Shown here: positions 9,012 to 17,683 of the stretch, in pieces
Layout: every line of letters begins with the position of its first letter
Position numbering within the stretch: position 1 is the stretch's first letter
NCBI GenBank assembly: GCA_903927025.1
Contig: CAIYLG010000013.1
Coordinates: 124,001 to 188,000, forward strand
Source of the DNA: an uncultured Armatimonadota bacterium
GTDB taxonomy: Bacteria > Armatimonadota > Fimbriimonadia > Fimbriimonadales > Fimbriimonadaceae
Direction: 5' to 3'
DNA: 64,000 nucleotides
Program-made: the position numbers and the translations under genes
The notes under the pieces: model-generated
What the model was told of the DNA's origin: nothing
Databases searched by the model: none
Seen by the model: the letters and a program-made list of their open reading frames with translations, nothing else

Positions 9012-10370
9012 CTATCCACGAGGGAGATAGCCGTCATCACCGACCCGCACGTAATACCCCGGCACGATCGCGAGCACCTTTTTGAAGGCGCCTGAGTGAA
9101 TGTAGAATCGGCTTCCGGTTAACTCCTTCTGAATGGCCTGTTTCCTCGATTCAGCGTCCATCTTCTCGGTCTGAACCAGCACAGCTTCCGAGAAAGCGTC
9201 CTCGATCGGAATACGGGTGGCAATATCGGGGCGGTACGTGCCTCCGACACTTGACTCGCAGGAGATTTGATAGCGGTCAGGCATATCCCCCTCAAAAATG
9301 CGATTTAGGATCACGTACTTCCTTGCCAAATCCTTGGAATCAAGAGCACGTGCACTGTCTAACCCGCTTCGGATCTTCCCTGCCGAGGCAGGGTCAAGCG
9401 GAAAGTAGCCATGTAAATCGTAGGGACTGCGCTGATGGTCCTCTTGGAGAATACGGTCAAAGCACGCCAGTGCCCTATCTGGATTCCGATTCACGCAGGT
9501 TTCTATAATCGCCTTCATGACTTCAGCCTGCTGTAGCATTTCACCTTGAAGTCGATATTTGCGGATCAGTCGATCAACGTCCGCCACGGTTACCTTTGAA
9601 TTCAGCTTGTAGTCGTTTGCAAGGTTCTGCTCAGCGGCCTCCACCGCCCGACGGGCATCAAGATAGGCAAGGTATCCGGATTTGTCAGATGGATCGAGCT
9701 TACGAAGCTGTTCAATTTTTGCAGCCTGGAATCGCCACAGGAGGTCTGGCCGAACTTGCTTCATCCCAGCGACAATCGCATCGATCTTGGCCGTTCCGGA
9801 CAGATTTGCCGCCTTGGCAAGTCCTTGGCGAAATGCCTTGCCTTCCGCAATCAGTGGCTGGAGAGACGCCCAAAACTTCTCCGGCGTCGCCGTCTGCTCC
9901 GAATACGTTATCCACGCATAAGCCACGCCGTCTGGAGTGGCAAGCAGCACAGATGGGAATGAACCTATGTGATATTGCCGTTGCAGATCTTCATAGCTCT
10001 TTTTGCGCTGGGGCGATAGCCCAACGCTGAGGGCATCGATATCAACGCAGACCAGCTTTTTGAGTGCCTTCGAGTTAAAGGCTGGCTGAGTAAAGACCTT
10101 CCTCTTCAGCTCTCCGCATGCAAAACACCAATCGCTGCCGCCGAAGTCGATAAGCATATCCCGACCAAGCTGGCGTGCTTTTACTTTGGCGGCGGGGAGT
10201 TCGGCGTACCACCCGTCGTGGGACATTGCCGTTTCGCGGGCCAACCGCTTGGATGGCAACAACCCGGGTCTCGCACTGGAAACGGGACTGACCTGAGCCT
10301 GCCCAGCTTGAACGTGCAGCAGCGCGCCCAAGATCAAGCCAACGAAGACATATGCGGGATGCGAAATCAT
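9012..10370 (-). CDS. Secreted thioredoxin-fold protein
   Basis: A 452-residue protein from ATG 10370, chosen over GTG 10385 because GGAAGGAAGG lies directly upstream. The signal peptide ends near VQAGQA. Residues about 50-170 form a thioredoxin-like domain with LIDFGGSDWCFACGELK (C-F-A-C active site) and FPSVLLATPDGVAYAW (cis-Pro region). The rest is helical and of unknown family, with no second thioredoxin motif. This is the layout of periplasmic thioredoxin-like proteins that reduce or shuffle disulfides of secreted proteins. It is divergent from the DUF1801 gene. Confidence 0.8.
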   Translation of the reverse strand: MISHPAYVFVGLILGALLHVQAGQAQVSPVSSARPGLLPSKRLARETAMSHDGWYAELPAAKVKARQLGRDMLIDFGGSDWCFACGELKRKVFTQPAFNSKALKKLVCVDIDALSVGLSPQRKKSYEDLQRQYHIGSFPSVLLATPDGVAYAWITYSEQTATPEKFWASLQPLIAEGKAFRQGLAKAANLSGTAKIDAIVAGMKQVRPDLLWRFQAAKIEQLRKLDPSDKSGYLAYLDARRAVEAAEQNLANDYKLNSKVTVADVDRLIRKYRLQGEMLQQAEVMKAIIETCVNRNPDRALACFDRILQEDHQRSPYDLHGYFPLDPASAGKIRSGLDSARALDSKDLARKYVILNRIFEGDMPDRYQISCESSVGGTYRPDIATRIPIEDAFSEAVLVQTEKMDAESRKQAIQKELTGSRFYIHSGAFKKVLAIVPGYYVRVGDDGYLPRG

Positions 10371-10614
10371 AACCCTTCCTTCCACTAATGGGGATGAACC
10401 AGTGAGTTGGTGACCGAATGTAGCCTAGTCACGACCCAATTCCGTACTATGCACCAAAACGGTTGAGATGCAAAAAGTCTCGTTGTTACCCCCGAGGCTC
10501 CTCGCAAAGGTAAATGAAAGATCCCATGAACCAGATGAGTGGTTGCAGGCAGCCCCACCACCCAACGAAGCCTATACTCTCCTAAGCTATTAGCTCACAC
10601 AAACCGGAACCGAA

Positions 10615-11049
10615 ATGGACATTCAAGAACAGATCCAAGCTTATATTGCAAGCCAGCCGAAGCCCAAGCAAAGCGACATGCAGTCGCTCCATCAACTGAC
10701 GCTCCAACTGTTGCCAGATTGCAAGCTGTGGTTCCTAGACGGCAAGAATAGCGACGGGAAGATTGTTTCCAACCCAAATATCGGATACGGCTCCTACTTC
10801 ATCAAATACGCGGATGGAACCAGCAAAGAGTTCTATCAAATTGGCTTAAGTGGAAACACAACTGGAATCTCCATTTACATTCTTGGTCTCGAAGACAAGA
10901 CTTACTTAGCCAACACATTCGGTAAAGAGATCGGCAAGGCAACCGTGACTGGATACTGTATCAGGTTCAAAACCTTGAAGGACATCAACCTTGACATCCT
11001 TCGGGCAGCAATCCAAGGCGGAATTACCGCTCGGAATTCCGAACTCTGA
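10615..11049 (+). CDS. DUF1801 domain protein
   Basis: A 144-residue cytoplasmic protein that matches the DUF1801 (YdhG-like) family over its whole length: YIASQPKPKQSDMQSLHQ, CKLWFLDGKNSDGK, NPNIGYGSYFIKYADGTS and KATVTGYCIRFKTLKDIN. The family is common as stand-alone small proteins; its biochemical role is not settled. A TATACT box at 10573-10578 could be the -10 element, giving a leader of about 30 bases. Confidence 0.88.
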   Translation: MDIQEQIQAYIASQPKPKQSDMQSLHQLTLQLLPDCKLWFLDGKNSDGKIVSNPNIGYGSYFIKYADGTSKEFYQIGLSGNTTGISIYILGLEDKTYLANTFGKEIGKATVTGYCIRFKTLKDINLDILRAAIQGGITARNSEL

Positions 11050-11178
11050 TCGGACCAGTTAAATCTTCACGCAGGCAGATCGCACCCGCCTGATAATGCC
11101 ACCGAGCTGAAGCCCCGGAGATAACCACATCACCAGGAACTTATCTGGCCATGTTTCACACTTTGGCAGGTCGGGTTC

Positions 11179-11796
11179 TCACCAGTGGCATGCCGATTCA
11201 GGTGCCTTTATGGGTTCAAATCGCATTGGGTTGGTGTCCAGCAGCAATGTGCGGCCACATTCGGCGTCGACGTATATGCAACCCGCTTCAAACGTGATCT
11301 TTCTGCCGAACTGGTCGGCTCCGATGGCCGGCCCCCTACTGGCGTCGATCACCCAGTCGTGATCTCTCGGGCAATTTTGAAAATCGGGAATTCGCTTAAA
11401 CGGGCATCGAGATTGTGTGAGACTCTTCTTCTGAGCGTATTCCGGAACGGTGAGGATGTCGCCGGGCAGAAAGGCTAGTGAGTTCATGCAAAGTCCCCCC
11501 ACCCACGACTCAATTCCGGATACATAAGGTGGCTTACAGACAACTGCCACTTGGTGATATCCGTCGGCACCTCTTGAGCGTGTGCCCATGATGCCGAGTG
11601 CCATGTAGCGGCCATCCCAGCTAAGGGTTGCATGGTCAACTTTGCCACGAAACCATTGCCCTGGTGTAAAGGCGTCCTTGTCGGTATGCCAGAGAATGAA
11701 TCGGGTCAGGTCCGAGGGTCCGCGTCGGGCTATCACACATACCGGCGCACCGTGTGCGAAGAACCCGATTAGCCTGGTTGGCTCTGGCTGAGTCAT
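11179..11796 (-). CDS. Hypothetical protein, family shared with 59344-60039
   Basis: About 205 residues from ATG 11796 (MTQPEPTRLIGFF). I do not recognise a named domain. The protein is a clear paralog of the gene at 59344-60039: both have an SWDGRY/SPNGRY motif, a VCKPPY/ICRPPY motif, a W-x-G linker, and share the C-terminal block (GADQFGRKIT / GLDACGRKIT, then RFEPIKAP / AFEPIAPP), ending in Trp. Strand spacing and the Gly-Arg-Tyr turn recall one or two WD40/YVTN-like blades, which is inference only. There is no signal peptide. In-frame ATG at 11862 would add 22 unmatched residues. Confidence 0.7.
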   Translation of the reverse strand: MTQPEPTRLIGFFAHGAPVCVIARRGPSDLTRFILWHTDKDAFTPGQWFRGKVDHATLSWDGRYMALGIMGTRSRGADGYHQVAVVCKPPYVSGIESWVGGLCMNSLAFLPGDILTVPEYAQKKSLTQSRCPFKRIPDFQNCPRDHDWVIDASRGPAIGADQFGRKITFEAGCIYVDAECGRTLLLDTNPMRFEPIKAPESACHW

Positions 11797-12050
11797 GGGA
11801 ATACAGCGCTGAAGGTTCCGTCCTGGTCTAATTGCCCTTGACTTGCTTCGTCGAGCAAACAAAATCCATTGTTTAGCTGACCCACCGTTTGCGGAGGCTG
11901 CCGCTCACACGACGGCATCCAAAAGAGCTTCGGGGCGGACGTGTAAAAGGCCCTTGTGGACTAGGTATCCACCGTGATCCAAGTCGCTCATCCCGTCAGG
12001 CCCCGGTTCAAGACATCTCAATCCAACTGAAATATGACCGAGATTCGGCG

Positions 12051-12197
12051 CTAAATCCCTTGCTTTCGAATGCGGATGCTCGATTTTTTCTCAGGCAAAG
12101 CAGATGGGAGTTCTCGCGGCTTATCAGAGCCACCGGCAGACTTCTCTTTGAGTTTGTCGATGGAGTTCTTAATGTCTTTCTTAGAAGGGCGGCTCAT
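12051..12197 (-). CDS. Small basic protein, 48 residues
   Basis: An open frame from ATG 12197 to TAG at 12051 encodes MSRPSKKDIKNSIDKLKE, then AGGSDKPRELPSALPEKK and SSIRIRKQGI. The composition is gene-like: a charged amphipathic helix (Lys/Asp/Ile/Leu) then a Pro-rich, basic tail, with no low-quality stretches. GGAG lies 12 bases before the start, a weak ribosome site. Such small Lys-rich proteins often bind nucleic acid or ribosomes, but nothing here proves a role. It sits alone in a repeat-rich intergenic region. Confidence 0.6.
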   Translation of the reverse strand: MSRPSKKDIKNSIDKLKEKSAGGSDKPRELPSALPEKKSSIRIRKQGI

Positions 12198-12470
12198 ACT
12201 TCTAGACTACTCCATCTTGCATAAATCGTATGGTTCAACGTTTCGATGAACCGCACTGGCAGCAACTACTCTCCGAAGTCAGGCGACGTGAACGTTCAGA
12301 TTGTCGGCGACGGAGTAGACAATCGATGTGGGTGTCCCGATGCATCGGGGTAGTTCGAAAGGGTATTCAGCCCTGCCACTCAGCGTGTACTAGGCTGCAC
12401 CACGCGCTTGAATCAGCGAGAATCGTCGAGATGGGGTTGAAACCTCAGTGTAGATATGGGCGAAGTTCCC

Positions 12471-12495
12471 AGTGCCGTCCTGTTTGAGGTTCAGG
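12471..12495 (+). repeat. Dispersed repeat element A, copy 1
   Basis: Diverged copy reading AGTGCCGTCCTGTTTGAGG, related to the better copies at 12734, 47422, 47709 and 55608. Confidence 0.45.
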
Positions 12496-12733
12496 CTGAC
12501 GATCTCGGTGAGGACTGGAGCGATGGTTATTAGTCGTCTTCCCAGCGAGGGCTTGAGCAAATTGCGAACCAGTTTGAGAATTGCCGAGTAGGTGCGGCGG
12601 GAATCCAATCGCTAGTTGAGCCAGCCAAGGCAATTGGGGTCGGTTCCCTCGCCTGCCAGAGTTGGTGGGAGAAGGAGGCCAAACCGAGAATTTCGTCGCT
12701 TGAGCCTAGGTGTAAGGCGATACTACTCTTTCC

Positions 12734-12754
12734 AATCTCAAACTGGATGGCATT
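12734..12754 (-). repeat. Dispersed repeat element A, copy 2
   Basis: On the minus strand this reads AATGCCATCCAGTTTGAG and continues into ATT. The 21 bases are identical to 47709-47729, about 35 kb away. Confidence 0.7.
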
Positions 12755-12772
12755 AGGCTTGAGCCCCCAGGA

Positions 12773-12800
12773 ACCCTTTCCCGACTTGTCGGGAAAGGGT
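12773..12800. repeat. Perfect 13-bp stem hairpin in intergenic repeat
   Basis: ACCCTTTCCCGAC (12773-12785), a TT loop, then GTCGGGAAAGGGT (12788-12800). No T run follows. It lies between repeat element A copy 2 and element B, and is probably part of the repeat rather than a terminator. Confidence 0.7.
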
Positions 12801-12814
12801 GAATGAAACCTATG

Positions 12815-12876
12815 GGAACCTACGATGACGGGGTTCAAACCCCTTTCTGAATACGGTCTAAATGACCGCGCGCCCA
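12815..12876 (+). repeat. Dispersed repeat element B, copy 1
   Basis: Begins GAACCTACGATGACGGGGTT and ends near GACCGCGCGCCCA. It aligns without large gaps to 34359-34420. Inside it GGGGTTCAAACCCC can fold on itself. Confidence 0.6.
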
Positions 12877-12898
12877 TAGGCATCTTCAAGTGCGCATA

Positions 12899-14623
12899 AT
12901 GGCGTTGCGGGCACTTGCCTGCAAGGTGGATTTGTTGCCGCACATTGCCGTAGTTTCCAAGCTCCTCGTAGTTGCCTGCGCAGCCGGTGTCCTCGTTTGC
13001 CCTTCTGCAAGCCCCAAGCCGAAGGTGGCGGCGGCGGTGGTTCAAAAGTCCATTTCCCGAACGCAAAATCGCTGGCTTTTCTTCACCAGCGATATGACCG
13101 ATCCGAAGCAGATCGACCAGGTGATCGCACGCTTCCCCGCCGCCCAGACCGCTGGTTATAACGGTGTTGTCTTCTCCGCCGACGTCGCTAAGGAAAAGGC
13201 GGCTGAACTTAAAGCGGCAGCTAAGCGATACGGCCTGGACATCATCTGCACGGTAATGGGCGGCGCCCACGATAGGAACTATGTCGAAGGCGTTCCGGTT
13301 AAAGACGCCCTCTACGTTGTCCATGGCGGAACCGCGGTTCATCAACCAGACAATCCTACAGTCGTTCAAAACGGAGACTTTGAGGCGACCGCTGACAATA
13401 AATTCCTAGGCTGGGGTTGGCAGGACGATATTGGAGTGACCACCTTTGCAGACCATGAGGTGGTTCATGGCGGAAGGACTTCGCTCCGAATGGAGAGCAT
13501 CAGCAAGAATGCCAACGGCCTTTGCCGAATCTCGCAACCGATCAAGCTGCAGCCCAACCGCCACTATCACGTCTCGGTCTGGATCAAGACTGACAAGCTG
13601 ACCCCTGCAGTTCCAGAGATCAAGGTTCTCACAAGTACCCCACAGAACTGCGTGAGCTGGCAGACGTTTCACACTGAGGCGACTCAGGATTGGAAGCAGG
13701 TTGACCTGGTGTTCAACAGCTTTGATGAAACAGCGGCAAACCTCTACCTCGGGTTTTGGGGAGGCAAGAGCGGCAAAATCTGGTGGGACGATCTGAAAAT
13801 TGAGGAGATTGGACTCGTCAACGTTCTGAGGCGCCCTGGGTGCCCTGTTACCGTTCGCGGCGAGGACGGCATGGTTTTTCGCGAGGGCCAAGATTTCGAG
13901 AAAATCTTCGATCCGCAATTCCATCCATGGGTTCCTTGGCGCGGCGCTTCGCCGACGATCAAACTGACCTCTGAATCGCGAATCAAGAATGGCCAGCATC
14001 TGCGGGTCAGCTACTACCACCCGATCTCAATTTACGAGGATCGGATTACCTTCTGTCTCTCCGAGCCGAAGATCTTTGATGACTGGCGGGAAGACGTCAA
14101 GCGCGCCAATGAACTTCTTCACCCTGCTGGGTTCTTCATGTCGCACGACGAATTGCGATGTATGAACCAGTGCGCCCAGTGTCGCAGCATGAACATGACG
14201 GCTGGTCAATTGCTCGCCTGGAACGTTCGAAAGGCCGCCGCGATCATCCGCGACGTACGACCCGACGCATCGATCTGGGTTTGGAACGACATGTTTGACC
14301 CGATGCACAACGCCATCGACCATTACTATGCGGTGAATGGAACGATTGCAGGTTCCTGGAAAGGATTGGCGACGGATGTCGGGATCGTTAACTGGAACGG
14401 CGGACTGATGGGCAAGAACTGCAAGTTCTTCGCCGACCTGGGTCTTAAGCAAATTCTATCTGGCTACTACGACAGCGACGAAAACGGCGATGGCATCCGA
14501 CTGTGGATGGACACCACCAAAGGCATCCCTGGCATCGCGGGAGCGATGTACACCACCTGGGAAGCCAAGTACAACGCCATGAGCCCCTGGGCTGCAAAGG
14601 CATGGGGGACTGCGAAACGGTAA
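12899..14623 (+). CDS. GH20-like glycoside hydrolase with inserted carbohydrate-binding domain
   Basis: About 574 residues; ATG 12899 is preferred to the in-frame GTG 12890. The signal segment ends near LVCPSAS. A TIM-barrel begins at RWLFFTSDMTDPKQI and continues with YNGVVFSAD, then is interrupted around residues 155-310 by a CBM4/9-like jelly roll (VVQNGDFEAT, LGWGWQDD, TSLRMES, HYHVSVWIKTDKL, KIWWDDLKIEE). The barrel resumes with GFFMSHDELRCMNQC, where His-Asp-Glu is the likely catalytic region of GH20-like hexosaminidases, and SIWVWNDMFDP. It probably acts on an amino sugar glycan outside the cell. Substrate is unknown, and the GH20 assignment is by resemblance only. Confidence 0.65.
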   Translation: MALRALACKVDLLPHIAVVSKLLVVACAAGVLVCPSASPKPKVAAAVVQKSISRTQNRWLFFTSDMTDPKQIDQVIARFPAAQTAGYNGVVFSADVAKEKAAELKAAAKRYGLDIICTVMGGAHDRNYVEGVPVKDALYVVHGGTAVHQPDNPTVVQNGDFEATADNKFLGWGWQDDIGVTTFADHEVVHGGRTSLRMESISKNANGLCRISQPIKLQPNRHYHVSVWIKTDKLTPAVPEIKVLTSTPQNCVSWQTFHTEATQDWKQVDLVFNSFDETAANLYLGFWGGKSGKIWWDDLKIEEIGLVNVLRRPGCPVTVRGEDGMVFREGQDFEKIFDPQFHPWVPWRGASPTIKLTSESRIKNGQHLRVSYYHPISIYEDRITFCLSEPKIFDDWREDVKRANELLHPAGFFMSHDELRCMNQCAQCRSMNMTAGQLLAWNVRKAAAIIRDVRPDASIWVWNDMFDPMHNAIDHYYAVNGTIAGSWKGLATDVGIVNWNGGLMGKNCKFFADLGLKQILSGYYDSDENGDGIRLWMDTTKGIPGIAGAMYTTWEAKYNAMSPWAAKAWGTAKR

Positions 14624-14674
14624 GAACCCAACCGGTGGCTTTTTCCAAAGCGATTTCAAGTTCGCGACAATATT

Positions 14675-14703
14675 GACCACCCTGGCTTCATGCCGTGGTG
14701 GTC
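14675..14703. terminator. Possible bidirectional terminator between GH20-like and MFS genes
   Basis: GACCACC (14675-14681) pairs with GGTGGTC (14697-14703) between two converging genes, overlapping the last codons of the MFS gene. No clear T run. Confidence 0.35.
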
Positions 14704-15992
14704 AACGCCTGCGGCGGATCCCAGTCCACAATGGCTTCGCCCTCATGGGGGTCGGTCGCGGACTTCGGAAGGAAGATGATCGGCACAAAGATGAGGGCGG
14801 TGAATGCCATTGAGATGACCAAGGCGAGTCCAAACCCGCCCTTCTCATACAAGTACGAACCAAGAATGTCGCTTCCGTCTCCGGCTAGGGTGAATGCGGC
14901 ATAGCTGACCATGAATGCCACTCCCTCCAGTTCCTTCGGACAGCATCGGAAAAGGAGATCGTAGTACGCCGAGACGGCGATTCCGCAGGATGCCCCCGCG
15001 AGTAGGCACACCATGTTTGCCTGACCAGGCGAGTGGATCAACAGAAAAGTGGGTCCGCCGATCACGCCCAAAAAGGTGCCCAGATACAGAAGCTGCTTGA
15101 ACTTGAATCGGGTGCAAAGCCACGCATACGATAAGGCGGCGAGCACCGCCCCCATCCTCAGCCAACCTTGAGACGCGCCAAATGCGGCCTCGGTCAATTT
15201 CTGAGTATTGGTCAAATAGAAGAAAAGGGGCGTGCCCCAGCCTGGAGCGAAATCCCACAGGAAGAGAATCAGAGCAGGAATGTAAATCGCCTTGTGCCTC
15301 AAAAGTCGCTTGAGTGCAACGGTTGCATTCTCCGGAATAACGCTTACAAAAACCTCGTCGCCAGAACGAAAAATTGCCTTTGGATGCCAAAATGCTGCTA
15401 AGAGAACCGTGACACAGACGCAAGCCGAAACGATAAACGGAGCAATCCGGGAGTGCTCATCAAGCCAGCTTCCGACGGTTTGTTGATACACTAGCGCGGC
15501 CCTCATTGTCACGTAGGTGACAACGGAGAGCCGTCCCATCATGCCGAAATCCTTCGCAATGGCGGCAACTAAGCCCTGAGCAGCCGCCCCTAAAAGCGAA
15601 GACAGGGCAGCCAGCGCGACCAACCCGCCAACCAGCACCGCGTAAGTGTGCGGAGCGTAGCCCAGCACCAAATACACCAGCCCCATCAGCAAGGGCACAA
15701 ACAAGAAATACCCGCTATCCCCTTTCCCAAAAGGGCGCCACCTGTCACGCAGGAAACCAAACGCGAAGCCGACGAAGAAAGGACCGTCGGTTAAGAAACT
15801 AAAGAAGGAAACCTGTGTGGCACCAAGGTGCAGCTGGTTTTTCAGAATGAACTGAACGGGTACGACGATCAGTCCGGCTGAAGCGAAATTGTAGAGTGTC
15901 AACAGGACAAGGCAGTAGAAACCGACAAGTCTCGTAACACGTGGTGAGACGGAATCAGGCGATTTGAGGGAACTCACGTCGGGATTGGGCAT
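14688..15992 (-). CDS. MFS transporter, folate/biopterin-type permease-like
   Basis: About 434 residues with roughly twelve hydrophobic segments, such as LVGFYCLVLLTLYNFASAGL, FLFVPLLMGLVYLVLGY and VISMAFTALIFVPIIFL. The first cytoplasmic loop holds FGFLRDRWRPFG, the Asp-Arg signature of major facilitators. The long central loop (FWHPKAIFRSGDEVF) splits two six-helix halves. The layout resembles the BT1/FBT branch; the substrate is unknown. The in-frame ATG 16007 lies inside a TGTATAAT promoter box, so I choose ATG 15992 (MPNPDVSSLKS). It converges on the GH20-like gene, which could feed it, but this is only a neighbourhood argument. Confidence 0.8.
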   Translation of the reverse strand: MPNPDVSSLKSPDSVSPRVTRLVGFYCLVLLTLYNFASAGLIVVPVQFILKNQLHLGATQVSFFSFLTDGPFFVGFAFGFLRDRWRPFGKGDSGYFLFVPLLMGLVYLVLGYAPHTYAVLVGGLVALAALSSLLGAAAQGLVAAIAKDFGMMGRLSVVTYVTMRAALVYQQTVGSWLDEHSRIAPFIVSACVCVTVLLAAFWHPKAIFRSGDEVFVSVIPENATVALKRLLRHKAIYIPALILFLWDFAPGWGTPLFFYLTNTQKLTEAAFGASQGWLRMGAVLAALSYAWLCTRFKFKQLLYLGTFLGVIGGPTFLLIHSPGQANMVCLLAGASCGIAVSAYYDLLFRCCPKELEGVAFMVSYAAFTLAGDGSDILGSYLYEKGGFGLALVISMAFTALIFVPIIFLPKSATDPHEGEAIVDWDPPQALTTTA

Positions 15993-16240
15993 CGATTTGC
16001 CCGCCATTATACAGGCTCGTCTCGCCTAAACGGCAAAGAATTGCAATGTTAAAACTTCGAGGCAAGTTACTTTGCGTGCCGGACGGGGCCGTTTCTGCGC
16101 AGCGAAGGGATGTCGTCGTAAGACGAGGGCTTCCCTGGTATCAGTAGTGCCCGACAATCCCCGACCGCCACGCGGTTGGTTTTCCGGACATTTGGGTCAC
16201 CCAAGCATCCAGCATAAACACGTGAGCGCCAAACCCTCCC

Positions 16241-17107
16241 TTAGAACTTACAGTGACTGAGCCACTTGGCGAAATAGTCGCGCTTGCTGACCACCTCATT
16301 GTGTTCCAGTGTTGTTGTGAGGACAATCAACGGACCGCGTTTGACGATATCGGCGTCAGTTACGTCCTCCTCAAGCATCACTTTAGGTTGAACATGTCGC
16401 TTCTGAAGCAGGGCAATCAGCCTGGCATTCTCGTGCCCTAAATGCTCGGTACAGATTGAGATCAGTCGGTGCGGCGGGGTCGCGGCATATTCGGCAAAAG
16501 CAGGAAGCCCGCCGTAACTCGCGTCAAACAAGATGACATCGGTGATCTTGTCGTACAGTTCTTTTCGATCACAGATATAGGTCGTCACAAGGTAGCCGCC
16601 ACTGTGAGCAGTTAACGCGATGTGCCCCAGCACTGCTCCGTGCGGGACCCTTCCCTCTCGTTCGAGAACCTCAAGTGCCTCCCCAACAAAGGCGGTCAGT
16701 GATCCTCGATCGTGTTGGAGTTTTCCATCTGAAGAGTCCGAAGCGTCGCGCGGACCTTGTGGCACAAGGAGAACGGCGTTGAGTCCGCTCAGTTGCATCT
16801 GCCTCGCCAGATCAAACTGGTCGAACACTTGCTGGACATGGTTGTTCCAGCCATGAAAGTGAATCACGAAGTTGACAGTTTTGGAAGGTTTGAACTGCTT
16901 CGGGATGAAGATGCCTACCGTCGAATCGCTGTAGTGAGGATCCGCTGGGTAGAAGATCTTATCGTACTGATAGCCGTTGGCGCGGCTGCCATGGGGAAAG
17001 GGAGCGCTCTTAAATGCCAGGAGCGCCAAGTCCCCATCGGAAGTTGACTTCCAGTTCGCGGACTGAAGGCAGGCGCCCGTTACCAAAAGCGGCAGCAGCA
17101 GATTCAT
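16241..17107 (-). CDS. Secreted alpha/beta-hydrolase-like protein
   Basis: 288 residues from ATG 17107 (MNLLLPLLVTGACLQS), a signal peptide with a weak lipobox-like end. The mature part has NFVIHFHGWNNHVQQ (oxyanion region His-Gly), NAVLLVPQGPRD, the nucleophile elbow LTAHSGGYLV, and a late TTTLEHNEVV with candidate His. This is an alpha/beta hydrolase layout; the acid is probably in DVILFDASYGG. The enzyme may cleave an ester or amide in the periplasm. It lies about 130 bases downstream of the broken ankyrin gene on the same strand. No closer family can be named. Confidence 0.7.
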   Translation of the reverse strand: MNLLLPLLVTGACLQSANWKSTSDGDLALLAFKSAPFPHGSRANGYQYDKIFYPADPHYSDSTVGIFIPKQFKPSKTVNFVIHFHGWNNHVQQVFDQFDLARQMQLSGLNAVLLVPQGPRDASDSSDGKLQHDRGSLTAFVGEALEVLEREGRVPHGAVLGHIALTAHSGGYLVTTYICDRKELYDKITDVILFDASYGGLPAFAEYAATPPHRLISICTEHLGHENARLIALLQKRHVQPKVMLEEDVTDADIVKRGPLIVLTTTLEHNEVVSKRDYFAKWLSHCKF

Positions 17108-17236
17108 AAACTGTTTTGGCAATCCTCATATCGGAAAAATCTGGGCTTGTCTCGGGCCAAATCAGCGGACCGATTCAGATGGGCTCCGATGCCCCAATCG
17201 AAGTCTATCCGCCCGAATAGATGCATCATATCCTCC

Positions 17237-17683
17237 TCAATGGAGTGGGCGCGCGAATCGACGCACCAGATCCCTGAAGAATTGGTCCGTGTGCATGGTG
17301 TTGGATACCTTCGAGTAGTCGAAGGCGGTCCGACCAGACTTGTCCTTTCGGTTAGGATCAGCTCCGTGCTGGAGAAGCCAAATGGTTGGTTCCGGCAGGC
17401 CGTTAATGGCGGCAAGCATAAGTGGCGTAAAGCCCTTCCTCGGGTCGCAGTCATCGACTCCAACCCCACAGGAAAGCACGACAGGCAAAAAGGGAACGTT
17501 ATCCGTGCAGTAGTGCATCCATCCGAAACCCTGGTGGTCCCGTGCGTGAGGATTCGCACCATGCCGTACAAGCTCTTGGAGCGCCAACTCCTGACCATCG
17601 TAAATAGCCCACCAGGCTATCGGCACCCCTGCCGCGTCAGACTCATTGGCGTTGGCTCCATGCTTCAAAAGCCACTCAACGTT
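17237..17683 (-). pseudogene. Ankyrin repeat protein, distal part after in-frame TAG
   Basis: This is the continuation, in the same frame, of the gene at 17684-18472 after a single TAG codon. The first codons read NVEWLLKHGANANES, a normal ankyrin helix that directly follows the upstream AIRKGYP. Three more ankyrin repeats follow (ALQELVRHGANPHARD, GFTPLMLAAINGLPE, TIWLLQHGADPNRKD). A TTG at 17668 could restart translation, but it falls inside a helix. The reading frame is otherwise intact for 148 codons, so the stop is recent, or it is read through, or it is a sequencing error. One C-to-T change from CAG would explain it. Confidence 0.7.

Larger units (their letters stand above)
11863..12889. 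other. Repeat-rich intergenic kilobase
   Basis: Apart from the 48-codon gene at 12051-12197 I accept no coding sequence here. The right half (about 12420-12880) is built from short repeated pieces that recur at 34.4, 47.4-47.8 and 55.6 kb: copies of a CCATCCAGTTTGAG-type element in both orientations, a degenerate CTGCCA/TGGTGGGAGAAGG hairpin at 12645-12678, a perfect 13-bp hairpin at 12773-12800, and a 62-bp element at 12815-12876. Confidence 0.7.

Noticed and set aside
12825-12845. GGGGTTCAAACCCC looks like a tRNA T arm
   Set aside because: No matching acceptor stem, anticodon arm or D arm lies upstream, and the second copy of the repeat (34359) changes the loop to TTGAAAT. It is part of repeat element B.
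12530-13369. Long minus-strand frame overlapping the GH20-like gene start
   Set aside because: It crosses the repeat island and is antisense to a convincing signal peptide and barrel start.
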